Source: Devosia sp. (GTDB lineage: Bacteria; Pseudomonadota; Alphaproteobacteria; Rhizobiales; Devosiaceae). From it: a stretch of DNA of 64,000 nucleotides. Location of the stretch: NCBI RefSeq assembly GCF_017307495.1, contig NZ_JAFKHE010000028.1:1-64000 (forward strand), written 5' to 3'. The position numbers and the translations under genes were made by a program. The notes below the pieces were generated by a model. It was given only the letters and a program-made list of their open reading frames with translations, was not told the origin of the DNA and made no database searches. Below are positions 25,587-34,766 of this stretch, piece after piece (the first letter of the stretch is position 1; each line of letters begins with the position of its first letter).

Positions 25587-26621
25587 CTAGCCTTCGGACG
25601 GCGTCTCCAGCACCGAGCTGGCCGGAGCGGAGAGGTGCCAGCGGACGGCTTGGGTGGACCGCTCGAGGCTCGAGCGTCCGCCCAGCGACAGCGGCGTGAC
25701 GCGGTCGAGGACGACGGTGCCGAACCCCCTCACCTTGGCGGGAGCTTTGGGTAGCGGCGGATCGAACTGTTCGAGCCACTCGATCTCGAGGGTAGGCTCC
25801 GGGCCGGGCTCGAGCCGCCAGGATACCGCGATCGAACCGCCCCGGCCGGAAAGGACGCCGTACTTGGCCGAGTTGGTGCCGAGTTCGTGGAACGCCATGC
25901 CCAGGCTCTGGACCGTGCTGGGCGACACGGAGAGGAGCGGCCCCGAAATCACGACGACATCCTCGTGGCCGAAGACCGAAAGCTGCTCCTTGACGATCTC
26001 GGCCAGGGTCGATCCCGACCACTCGGACTTCACCAGCAGATCATGCGAGGCGGCCAGGGCGGTGATCCGCTCGCGCACCTTGCCCTGGAACTCCTGGATC
26101 GATTGCGAGCGCAGGCCCGTCTCGCGGATCAGCGACAGGATGACGGCGTACTGATTCTTCACCCGGTGGTTGATCTCACGCAGCAGCAGGCGGATGCGCG
26201 CCTCGCTCTCGCGCGCCGCCGTGATGTCGCGGGCGATCTTGGAGGCGCCCACCACGTTACCCTGGGCATCGCGGATGGGCGAGACTGTCAGCGAGACATG
26301 GATGCGGGTGCCGTCCTTGCGCAGCCTGACCGTCTCGAAGCTCTCGACGCGCTCATTGGCGCGGATGCGACGGATGATCCCGGTCTCTTCATCGCGCAAA
26401 TGGTCGGGGATCAGCATGGTGATCGAGCGGCCGATCGCTTCGTGCGCCGCATAGCCGAACATGCGCTCGGCCGCCGGGTTCCAGTCGGTAATGATGCTGT
26501 TGAGGTCCTTGGCGATGACGGCGTCAAACGACGACTCGATGATCGCGGCCAGCCGCGCCTCGGCGATGCGCGGATCGCCATGATCCGGCGACGGTCGTTC
26601 TCGGCTCTTGTCGTCACGCAA
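25587..26621 (-). CDS. PAS-domain sensor histidine kinase, HWE family
   Basis: This cytoplasmic sensor kinase has 344 residues and no TM segment. A PAS domain occupies about 20-140 (IIESSFDAVIAKDLNSIITD, ending ASKIARDITAARESE). The H-box is LLLREINHRVKNQ with the phospho-His near 152. The N-box is FHELGTNSAKYG and the EIEWLEQF segment supplies the Trp-x-Glu that defines HWE kinases. HWE kinases often act in the general stress response or light sensing of alphaproteobacteria. No response regulator gene is adjacent, so the partner is unknown. Confidence 0.92.
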   Translation of the reverse strand: MRDDKSRERPSPDHGDPRIAEARLAAIIESSFDAVIAKDLNSIITDWNPAAERMFGYAAHEAIGRSITMLIPDHLRDEETGIIRRIRANERVESFETVRLRKDGTRIHVSLTVSPIRDAQGNVVGASKIARDITAARESEARIRLLLREINHRVKNQYAVILSLIRETGLRSQSIQEFQGKVRERITALAASHDLLVKSEWSGSTLAEIVKEQLSVFGHEDVVVISGPLLSVSPSTVQSLGMAFHELGTNSAKYGVLSGRGGSIAVSWRLEPGPEPTLEIEWLEQFDPPLPKAPAKVRGFGTVVLDRVTPLSLGGRSSLERSTQAVRWHLSAPASSVLETPSEG

Positions 26622-26684
26622 CTGTCATTGCCCTTGCCCCCGGTCAAAACATGCTTTGCGCAGTTTGGTTCCAGGGGCAAGGCG

Positions 26685-26724
26685 CAGAAAAGAAGGCGAG
26701 GAGCCGGGACAAGCCCCTCGCCTT
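26685..26724 (-). terminator. Intrinsic terminator after the DUF1344 gene
   Basis: On the minus strand the stem AAGGCGAGG/CCTCGCCTT (26716-26724 and 26693-26701), with a 14-nt loop, is followed by CTTTTCT. It lies about 25 nt past the stop codon of the DUF1344 gene. Confidence 0.8.
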
Positions 26725-26747
26725 AGTGCTGCCGATGCTGGGGAGGA

Positions 26748-27005
26748 TCAGCCGGCAGTAATGGCCGAGGCTTCGTTCACCTTGCCCTTGACGGTGTAGG
26801 TGATCGTCACCTTTTCACCGGCCTTGAGCTTGGAGAAGTCGCACTTGGGCGCGAACTGGTACACGGCCTTGTCGGCGAGGGTCACCGTGCAGGCCTTGGC
26901 GTCCATGGACAGGATGGCGCCCTTGGCGGTGCTGTCGGCCGCCAGCGCCATCGAGCTGGCACCAACGGAAGCAACGAGCATCAGGGGGATGAGGAACTTG
27001 CGCAT
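26748..27005 (-). CDS. Secreted DUF1344-family small protein
   Basis: This 85-residue protein has a signal peptide (MRKFLIPLMLVAS...ALAAD, cleavage near 23) and a short beta-rich mature part with ILSMDAKACTVTLADKAVYQ and KLKAGEKVTITYTVKGK, the DUF1344 pattern. The mature protein has two Cys (in KACTV and PKCDF). The open frame reaches 27113, but the ATG at 27005 begins the signal peptide. Its function is unknown; the location is periplasmic. It is transcribed away from the two-component system that follows. Confidence 0.85.
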   Translation of the reverse strand: MRKFLIPLMLVASVGASSMALAADSTAKGAILSMDAKACTVTLADKAVYQFAPKCDFSKLKAGEKVTITYTVKGKVNEASAITAG

Positions 27006-27188
27006 GACGATCTCCTTTTCGTCGGGTTCGCCACGCTCTAGAGTGGCGGCCGAGGCGTCTTGCGTCGGCGTCAGCGAGACTGGTCCCGGCCGATTGCCTG
27101 CCCCTTTCCCCAAACTTACTTATTCGTAAGCCATCAGCCCCGGGTGCGGGTGTATGCTACCCGCGAACGCCAACGTTCGGGTGCCGCG

Positions 27189-27869
27189 TTGAAAGTCGTT
27201 GTCGCAGAGGACGACCGCACGTCGTCGGAATTCATCCGCAAGGGCCTGACCCAGGAAGGGCACAGCGTCGAGTGCGTCTACGACGGGCGCGATGCGCTGA
27301 CCTATTGCCTGTACAACCGGTGCGACGTGCTGGTGCTCGACCGCATGATGCCCGGCATGGACGGGCTGACCGTCGCCAAGGCGCTGCGCGCCGCCGGCCG
27401 GACCATGCCGATCCTCTTCCTCACCTCGATGGGCGACGTCGATGACCGGGTCGAGGGGCTGCTGGCCGGCGGGGACGACTACCTCGTCAAGCCGTTCCAC
27501 TTCTCCGAGCTGATGGCGCGCATCGTCGTGCTGGCGCGCCGGCCGCAGGTGGCCGAGGCGCCGAGCAAGCTCAGCGTGCATGACCTGGAGCTCGACCTGA
27601 TGGCCCATACGGCGACGCGCGGCGGGCAGCGGCTCGACCTGCAGGCCAAGGAGTTCGCCATCCTGGCGCTGCTCGTCCGCAACGCCGGCCGGATCGTCAC
27701 CAAGACCATGCTGCTCGAGCAGGTCTGGGACTTCAACTTCGACCCCCAGACCACCGTGGTCGAGACGCACATGAGCCGGTTGCGCGCCAAGGTGGACAAG
27801 CCGTTCGAGGTGCCGCTCATCCACACCACCCGCAACACCGGCTATTCGATCCATGCACCGCGTGGGTAG
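27189..27869 (+). CDS. OmpR-family response regulator
   Basis: This two-component response regulator of 226 residues has an N-terminal receiver domain with acidic pair VVVAEDD, phospho-acceptor Asp in VLVLDRMMPGMDG (about 54) and Lys in DDYLVKPFH. A winged-helix DNA-binding domain follows (QRLDLQAKEFAILALL, TVVETHMSRLRAKVD, NTGYSIHAP). A frame opens at 27060, but residues before the TTG at 27189 do not belong to the family. No strong Shine-Dalgarno marks this TTG. Its end overlaps the kinase gene by 17 bp. Confidence 0.92.
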   Translation: MKVVVAEDDRTSSEFIRKGLTQEGHSVECVYDGRDALTYCLYNRCDVLVLDRMMPGMDGLTVAKALRAAGRTMPILFLTSMGDVDDRVEGLLAGGDDYLVKPFHFSELMARIVVLARRPQVAEAPSKLSVHDLELDLMAHTATRGGQRLDLQAKEFAILALLVRNAGRIVTKTMLLEQVWDFNFDPQTTVVETHMSRLRAKVDKPFEVPLIHTTRNTGYSIHAPRG

Positions 27870-29229
27870 CATCCTGGCGGGAGCGGCGTTCCGCTCCGCC
27901 TGGCTATCGCTGCTGCTGTTCCTCGCCGTGTTCTTCATCGCCGGACTGGTGGTGGTGAGCCAGACCCGCAGCGAGGCCGAGAGCGAGATCCGCGCCCTGA
28001 TCAGCAACGAGTTCCAGCTGTTCAGGGAGGCCTCCGCGAACGGCGGCGATTCGCAGCTTCAGGACCTGGTGGACGAGTCGGCGCGCTTTGCCGGGCCGCG
28101 CGATTTCGTGGTGGCGTACTACAGTGCCGACGCAACGCTGCTGGCGGGCGATGCCATCCCGCTGCCGGCCCCGGTGGGCTGGAGCACCATCACCACCGCC
28201 CCCCCGGGGGCGGCGCCCGAGCAATACCTGGCGCTGACCGAGCGGATCGGGGCGAACCTCGTGACCTTCGGGCGCACGCTGCGCTTCGTCCAGGTCGGAT
28301 CGGACGCGCTGTGGCGGGCCCTGATGCTGGCGAGCGTGGTGGTCGGCATCGGCGCCCTCGGCATCGGCTACCTGATGAGCCACGGCGTTTCGGCCAAGCT
28401 CGACCGGATGGCGGCGACGCTCGAGCGGGTGGCGCGGGGCGAGAGCCGGGTGCGCCTGCCGGTCGGGCGCTCCAACGACCAGGTCGATCGCGTCGCGGTG
28501 CAGATGAACGCGCATCTCGACCGGCTGAGCGACCTGCTCGATACCATGCGCAACACAATCATCTCGATCGCGCACGACCTCAAGTCGCCGCTCAACCGCG
28601 CCTACATCCTGCTGCAGGAGGCGGCGGACGAGCGCGGCAGGCAGGGCCGTGCACGCCTGATCGAGGAAGCGCAAGGCGAGATCGAGCGGCTCAACGGCAT
28701 CTTCGACACGGTGCTGCGCATCTCCCGCATCGAGGCGTCCGACGACCAGTCCGGCTTCGTGCCCTTTTCGGCCAACAAGCTGGTGGGCGAGATCTTGCAG
28801 ACCTTCGAGCCGGTAATCGAGGAGTCGCGGCAGACGCTGGTCGCGCGCGAGTCCGCGGACGACGTGACGATCGTGGGCGACCGGCGCATGGTGGTGCAGA
28901 TGCTGGTCAACCTCATCACCAATGCCTCGCGCTACAGCCCGGCGGGCGCCCGCATCGAGGTCGCCGCCGGCATGGACGACCACCACCCGGTGCTGGTCGT
29001 GGCCGACAACGGCCCGGGCATAGCCGAGCACCAGCGCAAGGCCGTCTTCGAGCCGTTCCGCCGGCTCAATCCGGAACGGGACGAGAAGGGCTCCGGGCTC
29101 GGGCTGGCGCTCGTCCAGGCCATTGCCACGCGCCACCGCGCCACGGTGGAGCTCGAAAACAACGACCCGGGCCTGCGCGTGGTTGTGCGCTTTCCGCCGG
29201 CGCCGCCGCCCAAGCTTGAGCATTTGTAA
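27853..29229 (+). CDS. Membrane sensor histidine kinase, partner of the upstream regulator
   Basis: This 458-residue sensor kinase has TM helices at about 12-36 and 153-175 flanking a periplasmic sensor domain of roughly 115 residues. A HAMP-like linker (SAKLDRMAATLERVARGESR) follows. The H-box is IISIAHDLKSPLNRAYILL with the phospho-His near 243. The catalytic domain shows LVNLITNASRYSP, VADNGPGIAEH and GSGLGLALVQAIA. The gene overlaps the response regulator by 17 bp, so they are a cognate pair. A secreted protein gene follows and may be a target or signal component. Confidence 0.93.
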   Translation: MHRVGSILAGAAFRSAWLSLLLFLAVFFIAGLVVVSQTRSEAESEIRALISNEFQLFREASANGGDSQLQDLVDESARFAGPRDFVVAYYSADATLLAGDAIPLPAPVGWSTITTAPPGAAPEQYLALTERIGANLVTFGRTLRFVQVGSDALWRALMLASVVVGIGALGIGYLMSHGVSAKLDRMAATLERVARGESRVRLPVGRSNDQVDRVAVQMNAHLDRLSDLLDTMRNTIISIAHDLKSPLNRAYILLQEAADERGRQGRARLIEEAQGEIERLNGIFDTVLRISRIEASDDQSGFVPFSANKLVGEILQTFEPVIEESRQTLVARESADDVTIVGDRRMVVQMLVNLITNASRYSPAGARIEVAAGMDDHHPVLVVADNGPGIAEHQRKAVFEPFRRLNPERDEKGSGLGLALVQAIATRHRATVELENNDPGLRVVVRFPPAPPPKLEHL

Positions 29230-29342
29230 GTCTCGCGCCAGGACGAAGCAAAGCTGAGGGGCCAGTCTCGCCGCCGTCGATGCAGTCGCACCGGCCGCCG
29301 GCACACGCTCCGCCGACGTGTTCCATCCTGCGGAGATCACTC

Positions 29343-29744
29343 ATGACCAAGTTCTCGAGCCTTTCGATCGTTGCCCTTGTCACCGCGCTTGCCATGGCGA
29401 GCCCGGTCTTTGCCGCATCGCCGACGTTCGTCAACGCCGCCCCCGGCACCGGGATGAGCGTCGATGCTTTCGCCAGCGAGCTCTCCGTCTTCAACGGCAA
29501 TGAGATCAACGACCTGCTGCACGCCACCAAGGTGACCGTGTACAGCTTCAACACGGCCTGGACCGACAAGGCGGGCAAGGCCGTCGGCCTGCTGACCGAC
29601 AACAGCGGGAGCATCTCGCGGCTGCGCGCGGCGCTGGACAAGAACCCCGAGGCGGTGAAGCTGCTGGCCGCCCACAATATCAAGGTCGACCAGGTCGTCG
29701 ACATTATCGACGGCGGCAGCAACGTCCAGCTCTACATCCAGTAG
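29343..29744 (+). CDS. Secreted protein of unknown function
   Basis: This 133-residue protein has a clear signal peptide (MTKFSSLSIVALVTALAMAS, AFAAS-like cleavage near 25). The mature part is all soluble, with a segment on short helices (NEINDLLHATKVTVYSF, SRLRAALDKNPEAVKLLAAH) and ends VQLYIQ. No cysteine is visible. The ATG at 29343 has GGAG upstream. It lies 113 bp after the sensor kinase gene on the same strand. I do not recognise a named family. Confidence 0.75.
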   Translation: MTKFSSLSIVALVTALAMASPVFAASPTFVNAAPGTGMSVDAFASELSVFNGNEINDLLHATKVTVYSFNTAWTDKAGKAVGLLTDNSGSISRLRAALDKNPEAVKLLAAHNIKVDQVVDIIDGGSNVQLYIQ

Positions 29745-29766
29745 GCCCGAGCGGGCCCTGGCTGCA

Positions 29767-29795
29767 CGGGTGCCGCTCCGCCGGAGCGGCGCCCG
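29767..29795. other. GC-rich hairpin after the secreted-protein gene
   Basis: A 12-bp stem CGGGTGCCGCTC/GAGCGGCGCCCG (one wobble, 5-nt loop) lies 23 nt after the stop codon. It may terminate transcription, but only a weak T tract (CTTTC) follows. Confidence 0.5.
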
Positions 29796-29899
29796 TCCGC
29801 TTTCGGGCTCGACAGGCGGCGTCGGACCGCCTATATCGCGCGCCCCGCCTGCACTTCCCTGACCGGCGGCCCCCTCATCGGCGACCGGCGGAGACAGGA

Positions 29900-31159
29900 A
29901 TGGCGCGGACCCATTGCGGCATGGATTTCGGCACTTCCAACTCCACCTTCGCGGTCGCGGGCGGCAACGAGCCGCCCCGGCTGTTGCCGCTCGAGGACGG
30001 CAAGCCGACCATCCCGTCGGCGATCTTCTTTTCGTTCGAGGACGACCTCGCCTATTTCGGCCGGCGGGCGGTGAGCGAATATGTCACCGGCGCCGACGGG
30101 CGACTGATGCGCTCGATCAAGAGCGTGCTCGGCACGAGCCTTTTCAACGACACCACGCGGGTGAAACGCGAGGCGCTGAAGTTCTCCGAGATTCTCGGTC
30201 GCTTCGTCGGTGAGTTGAAGCACCGCGCCGAGGCGAACCTGGGCCACGAGATCAACCAGATCGTTTGCGGCCGCCCGGTGCGCTTCGTCGACGACGACGA
30301 CGCCGCCGATGTCGAGGCACAGCATCAGCTCGAGAGCGCCGTCACGGCGCAGGGCTTCCGCCATGTCGAATTCCAGTTCGAGCCCATCGCCGCGGCGCTT
30401 GACTACGAACAGCAGGTGACCGGCGAGGAGCTGGGGCTCGTCGCCGACATCGGCGGTGGCACCTCGGATTTCACGGTGATCCGTGTGTCGCCGGAACGGG
30501 CCCGGGCCAAGGACCGCAAGGCCGATATCCTCGCCACCGCCGGCGTTCACATCGGGGGCACCGACTTCGACCGGCTCCTGTCGCTCAAGAAGGTGATGCC
30601 GCTGATGGGCTATGGCACCGAGACGGCGGACGGCAAGCGTCCCCTGCCCTCGGCGCCCTATTACGACCTCGCCACCTGGCACCGCATCAACCGGCTCTAC
30701 AACGCCAAGGTGATGGCCGAGCTGCGCTCGACCCAGCAGGAGGCGCAGTTCCCCGATCTCGTCGCCATGCTGGTGGCGCTGGTCGAGGACCGGCAGGGCC
30801 ACCGGCTGGCCGGCCGGGTCGAGGAGGCCAAGATCGCGCTCAGCGAGGCACCGCTGACGCAGTTCCGCTTCGCCACCCGCGATGTGCGGCTCGAAACGAC
30901 GATCGCGGTCGAGGAGCTCGATGCGGCACTGGCCGCGGCCAACGAGGCCGTTGCCCGGGCCATCGGGCGAACGCTGGCACATGCCGGCATCGGCGGCGAT
31001 CGCATCGATACGCTCATCCTGACCGGCGGCTCGGCCCGGGTTCCGGCGGTGGCCAGCATGCTGCGCGGACTCTTCCCCCGGGCGAGGGCGGTGGAAACCG
31101 ACGCCTTCGGCAGCGTCGGGCTCGGCCTCGCCATCGACGCCGCGCGCCGCTTCGGCTGA
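29900..31159 (+). CDS. Hsp70-family protein (YegD-like chaperone homologue)
   Basis: This actin/Hsp70-fold ATPase-domain protein has 419 residues and lacks the C-terminal substrate-binding domain of DnaK. The phosphate-1 loop is [13 protein letters not shown] (about 7-19), the second is [16 protein letters not shown], and the adenosine motif is [17 protein letters not shown]. This arrangement matches YegD-type proteins, whose substrates are not known. The gene stands alone between unrelated genes. Confidence 0.9.
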   Translation: MARTHCGMDFGTSNSTFAVAGGNEPPRLLPLEDGKPTIPSAIFFSFEDDLAYFGRRAVSEYVTGADGRLMRSIKSVLGTSLFNDTTRVKREALKFSEILGRFVGELKHRAEANLGHEINQIVCGRPVRFVDDDDAADVEAQHQLESAVTAQGFRHVEFQFEPIAAALDYEQQVTGEELGLVADIGGGTSDFTVIRVSPERARAKDRKADILATAGVHIGGTDFDRLLSLKKVMPLMGYGTETADGKRPLPSAPYYDLATWHRINRLYNAKVMAELRSTQQEAQFPDLVAMLVALVEDRQGHRLAGRVEEAKIALSEAPLTQFRFATRDVRLETTIAVEELDAALAAANEAVARAIGRTLAHAGIGGDRIDTLILTGGSARVPAVASMLRGLFPRARAVETDAFGSVGLGLAIDAARRFG

Positions 31160-31243
31160 CGCCCGACGACTTGACCGGAATCAAGGCCCTGGCCGCCCCG
31201 CCCCCTAGTGTTGGCCTGCTGGCCGATACTGGAGATGGGGGCG

Positions 31244-32074
31244 ATGCGGATGTGGCAGGTGATCGGTCTGAGCGTGCTGGCCGCATTGGCGCTCGCCGGG
31301 GCCTATGCCCTGTGGAGCGGCGCCGAGTTCGAGGGACGCATCGCGGCGCTGCGGGCGCGGCTCGAGGCGGGACCGGCCGCGTCCGCGACGCCGGACCTGC
31401 CCGCGATCGTACGAACCTATGCCGAGCGCGCCGGGGGCAGCTCCGGCGGGCCGGCGGTGATCCACCTGACGCACGCGGCCCGGTTGGCCACGGCAGTCGG
31501 GCAACCGCCGTCCGACATCGCCGCCGACCAGTGGGCTTCCACCGCGATGCCGGGCATCGTCTGGCGCGGACACGGCAGCATGCTCGGCATCCCGCTGGTC
31601 GTGCTCGACAGCTACGTGGATGGCCATGGGCTGCTGGAGGCGCGCATCGGCGGCGCCATCCGTGCCGCCTACGGGGCCGGCGGCCCGTTCGACAAGGGCG
31701 AGCTGCAGCGTTACCTGTCCGAACTGCCCCTGCTGCCCGACGCGATCCTCAACAACTCCGCGCTGCGCTGGCGCCAGGTGGACGCAACCAGCGTGGAAGT
31801 CACCGCCGATACGCCGGACGGGCCGGCGTCGGCCCGGTTCAGTTTCGATGCAGGGGGCGATATCGTGGGCATAGTAGCCGACGACCGGCCGATGACGGTG
31901 GGCAACAGCACGCAGCCGACGCGGTGGGTTGGCACCTATGCCGGCTACCGGCAGTTTGGCCGCTATCGCGTGCCCAGCCATGGCGAGGTCGGCTGGCAGC
32001 TGCCCGAAGGCCTGTTCACCTACTGGCGCGGCGAGGTGACCAGCTACGAGCCCTGGCCGCGATCCGGGGGCTAG
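31244..32074 (+). CDS. DUF6544-family protein
   Basis: This 276-residue protein has one N-terminal TM helix (about 5-24, VIGLSVLAALALAGAYALW). Conserved blocks DQWASTAMPGIVWRG, VLDSYVDGHGLLEARI and FDKGELQRYLSELPLLPDAI match my recollection of DUF6544. The frame opens at 31208. I take the ATG at 31244 because GGAG (31231-31234) lies 9 nt upstream and the hydrophobic helix then starts immediately. Its stop codon overlaps the convergent cupin gene by 3 bp. The function is unknown. Confidence 0.75.
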   Translation: MRMWQVIGLSVLAALALAGAYALWSGAEFEGRIAALRARLEAGPAASATPDLPAIVRTYAERAGGSSGGPAVIHLTHAARLATAVGQPPSDIAADQWASTAMPGIVWRGHGSMLGIPLVVLDSYVDGHGLLEARIGGAIRAAYGAGGPFDKGELQRYLSELPLLPDAILNNSALRWRQVDATSVEVTADTPDGPASARFSFDAGGDIVGIVADDRPMTVGNSTQPTRWVGTYAGYRQFGRYRVPSHGEVGWQLPEGLFTYWRGEVTSYEPWPRSGG

Positions 32075-32403
32075 AGGAAGTCGTCGCGGCGCGGGGTGAA
32101 GCTGTCGATCAGCTTGCCGGCCTCGAGCGCCTTCACCCCATGCACCAGCCCGGACGGAACGATATAGGCGCCGCCCGTGCCGATGATCTGGGTGACGCCG
32201 TCGATGGTCACCTCGAACACGCCGTCGGCGACATAGCTCGTCTGCAGGTGCGGATGCGAATGGAGCGCGCCCACGCCGCCCTTGTCGAAGGTGAACTCGA
32301 CCAGCATCAGCTCGGGCAGGTCGAGGATGACGCGCCGGCTCGAACCATCGAGCTGGGTGACCTTGCCGTCGCCGGGCTGGGCGAAAACCGTGGGAGTGCT
32401 CAT
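32071..32403 (-). CDS. KdgF-like cupin (uronate metabolism)
   Basis: This single-domain cupin has 110 residues. The metal-binding motif includes ALHSHPHLQTSYVADGVFEV (His-x-His and Gln) and PSGLVHGVKALE. KdgF cupins convert unsaturated uronates from pectin or alginate to 4,5-unsaturated-ring-opened keto sugars. The gene overlaps the end of uxaC by 4 bp (ATGA), so the two are translationally coupled and a role in uronate use is likely. Assignment to KdgF is from size, motif and context. Confidence 0.72.
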   Translation of the reverse strand: MSTPTVFAQPGDGKVTQLDGSSRRVILDLPELMLVEFTFDKGGVGALHSHPHLQTSYVADGVFEVTIDGVTQIIGTGGAYIVPSGLVHGVKALEAGKLIDSFTPRRDDFL

Positions 32404-33818
32404 AGCTTGTAGGCCTTCTTCACGAGGTTGTAGCTCAGGTCGCGCGCCACTTCGTGCGCCTCGTCCTCATCGAGCCGGTGCTCGGTGACCAGCCGCGCGA
32501 GGAAGGCGCAGTCGATGCGGCGGGCGACGTCGTGGCGGGCCGGGATAGAGGGGAAGGCGCGGGTGTCGTCGTTGAAGCCGACGGTGTTGTAGAAGCCGGC
32601 CGTCTCGGTCGCCATCTCGCGGAAGCGGCGCATGCCCTCGGGGCTGTCGTGGAACCACCAGGGCGGCCCGAGCTTCAGCGAGGGATAGACGCCGGCCAGC
32701 GGGGCGAGCTCGCGCGCATAGGTGCTTTCGTCGAGCGTGAACAGGATAATCGACAGCCCCGGCTCGGTCCCGACTGCGTCGAGCAGCGGCTTCAGCGCGC
32801 CGACATAGTCGGTGCGCGAGGGAATGTCGAAGCCCTTGTCGCGCCCGAAGCGAGCCAGCATGGTCGGCGAGTGGTTGCGCCAGGCGCCCGGATGGATCTG
32901 CAGCACCAGCCCGTCCTCGATCGACATGCGCGCCATCTCGGTGAGCATCTGGGCCCGGAACAGGGCGCGCTCGCGCGCGTCGGCCTGGCCGGTGCGCACG
33001 CGGTCGAACAGCTGTCCGGCTTCCTTGGGATTGAGGTTGGCGGTTTCGGCGGTCGGATGGCCGTGGTCGGACGAGGTCGCGCCGAACTGCCTGAAATAGG
33101 CGCGGCGCTTGCGGTGCGCCTCGAGATAGCCGTTCCAGTGCCCGGTGTCCTCGCCGGTCAGCTCGCCCAGCCGGTCGAGGTTCGAGGCAAAGCCGGCGAA
33201 GTCCGGATCGACCACCGAGTCGGGGCGGTAGGCCGGCACCACCCGGCCCTTCCAGCCGCTGTCACGGATCATCCGGTGCCACTCGAGCTCGTCGGTCGCC
33301 GCATCGGTGGTCGAGATCACCTCGAGGTTGAAGCGCTCGAACAGGGCGCGCGGACGATAGTCGTCGCGCTGAAGCAGTTCGGCGATGCGGTCGTAGATCG
33401 CGTCGGCATTGGCCTCGCCCAGCCGCTCGGTGATGCCGAACAGCGTCGCGAAGGTATGGTCCAGCCACATGCGCGTCGGCGTGCCGCGGAACAGGTGGTA
33501 GTTCCGGGCGAAGAGCCGCCAGATCGCCCGTCCGTCGGTCTCGACGGCGGCGCCGTCGGTGGTCGGCACGCCCAGGTCCTCGAGCCGCACGCCCTGGCTG
33601 AACAGCATGCGGAACACGTAGTGGTCGGGCACGATCAGCAGTTGCGCCGGATCGGGGAAGCTCTGGTTCTCGGCGTACCAGCGCGGCTCCGTATGGCCGT
33701 GCGGCGAGACCAGCGGCAGGTCGCGGATGCCGGCATAGAGCGCCCGCGCCACGGCGCGCGCCTTCGGCTCGGCATCGAACAGCCGGTCCTCATCGAGATA
33801 CGCCGCAGCCACCCTCAT
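32400..33818 (-). CDS. uxaC: Glucuronate (uronate) isomerase
   Basis: This enzyme isomerises D-glucuronate to D-fructuronate and D-galacturonate to D-tagaturonate, the first intracellular step of uronate catabolism. The 472 residues show LVSPHGHTEPRWYAEN (metal-site His residues, about 37-52), EVISTTDAATDELEWH and the C-terminal YNTVGFNDDTRAFPSIPARH. It is 4 bp overlapped with a KdgF-like cupin. No other uronate genes (uxuB, kdgK, transporter) are next to it, so the pathway is completed elsewhere. Confidence 0.95.
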   Translation of the reverse strand: MRVAAAYLDEDRLFDAEPKARAVARALYAGIRDLPLVSPHGHTEPRWYAENQSFPDPAQLLIVPDHYVFRMLFSQGVRLEDLGVPTTDGAAVETDGRAIWRLFARNYHLFRGTPTRMWLDHTFATLFGITERLGEANADAIYDRIAELLQRDDYRPRALFERFNLEVISTTDAATDELEWHRMIRDSGWKGRVVPAYRPDSVVDPDFAGFASNLDRLGELTGEDTGHWNGYLEAHRKRRAYFRQFGATSSDHGHPTAETANLNPKEAGQLFDRVRTGQADARERALFRAQMLTEMARMSIEDGLVLQIHPGAWRNHSPTMLARFGRDKGFDIPSRTDYVGALKPLLDAVGTEPGLSIILFTLDESTYARELAPLAGVYPSLKLGPPWWFHDSPEGMRRFREMATETAGFYNTVGFNDDTRAFPSIPARHDVARRIDCAFLARLVTEHRLDEDEAHEVARDLSYNLVKKAYKL

Positions 33819-33907
33819 CCTCCCCGAACCGGTTGGTTACTTAGCGGGTCGCACCATAGGAAGCGCGGCCCGCCACTGTCCAGCCCGGTTCGGCATGGGG
33901 AGCGTCG

Positions 33908-34426
33908 CTAGGAGCGCGGCATCGCGGCGATGAGGGCATCCAGTTCGTCGAACTGCTCGGGGTATGCCCCCGTGCTGCCCGAGGCAATGGCCTCGTCGAG
34001 CGCCGCCTTGCTCGGATACCGGTCGGTGACGACCAGCAGGGTCCTGCCGTCCTTCTCCTCGAAAGTGACCGTGGTCACCGATCCTCCCTCGGCGCCTTCC
34101 TCGTTGGTCCAGACGATCCGTTCTGCCGGCACCACCTCGAGGTAGCGCCCGAAGAACGCCATCGGCTCTGCCGTGCCGGGAACGGCAAACTCGAAGCGAT
34201 AGGTACCGCCCGTGCGGGCATCGATCTCGCAGGAGACGAGGGTGATGCCGAACGACTTCGGCGCCCACCAGCGTTTCATCAGCTCCGGCCTGGTCCAGGC
34301 CTCGAAGACCAGCCGGGCCGGACCGTGGATCGTGCGCGTTACGACCAGCTCGAGGTCGGAGCGCCGCTCGGTCGTGGTCGCATGCCCGCTGGAAGTGGTT
34401 TCAGTCACGCGCTGGTCCATCTGCAT
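33908..34426 (-). CDS. SRPBCC-family protein (AHSA1-type)
   Basis: This 172-residue START-like fold protein carries the AHSA1 pattern TRTIHGPARLVFEAWTRPEL and MKRWWAPKSF, then TYRFEFAVPG and RIVWTNEEGAEG. AHSA1 stands for activator of Hsp90 ATPase homologue, but bacterial members mostly bind hydrophobic ligands and their substrate is rarely known. The gene overlaps the ArsR-type regulator by 26 bp and so belongs to its autoregulated operon. Confidence 0.88.
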   Translation of the reverse strand: MQMDQRVTETTSSGHATTTERRSDLELVVTRTIHGPARLVFEAWTRPELMKRWWAPKSFGITLVSCEIDARTGGTYRFEFAVPGTAEPMAFFGRYLEVVPAERIVWTNEEGAEGGSVTTVTFEEKDGRTLLVVTDRYPSKAALDEAIASGSTGAYPEQFDELDALIAAMPRS

Positions 34427-34766
34427 TCTCCCTTTGCTGCAATTCCGCCACGACCTTGTCCAGTTCGTCGAAACGTTTGGCCCAGAGCTGGCGGTAGCGC
34501 TCGATCCACGCCGCCTCCTCCTCGAGCCGCTGGTGTCCCAGCCGGCAGGTGCGCACGCGCCCGACCTTCCGGGTGGTGACCAGTCCCGCGGCCTCGAGCA
34601 CGCTGACGTGCTTCTTCATGCCCGTCAGGGTCATGTGAAACCGGTCGGCAAGCTCGCTGATCGAGGCATCCGAGCGCCCGAGCTGCTCGAGCACGCCACG
34701 GCGCGTGGCGTCCGACAGTGCGGAGAACGAGGCATCGAAGCGGGGCTGCGAATTATACTGAACCAT
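34401..34766 (-). CDS. ArsR-family HTH regulator paired with SRPBCC protein
   Basis: This winged-helix repressor has 121 residues and the core FSALSDATRRGVLEQLGRSD, MTLTGMKKHVSVLEAAGLV and HTH-wing segment KVGRVRTCRLG. It lacks the Cys metal site of arsenic ArsR, so it belongs to the class commonly encoded with SRPBCC proteins. The frame opens at 34802, but the ATG at 34766 gives the normal N-terminus MVQYNSQPRFDASF. The start codon lies inside a perfect inverted repeat that is probably its own operator. Confidence 0.88.
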   Translation of the reverse strand: MVQYNSQPRFDASFSALSDATRRGVLEQLGRSDASISELADRFHMTLTGMKKHVSVLEAAGLVTTRKVGRVRTCRLGHQRLEEEAAWIERYRQLWAKRFDELDKVVAELQQRENADGPARD

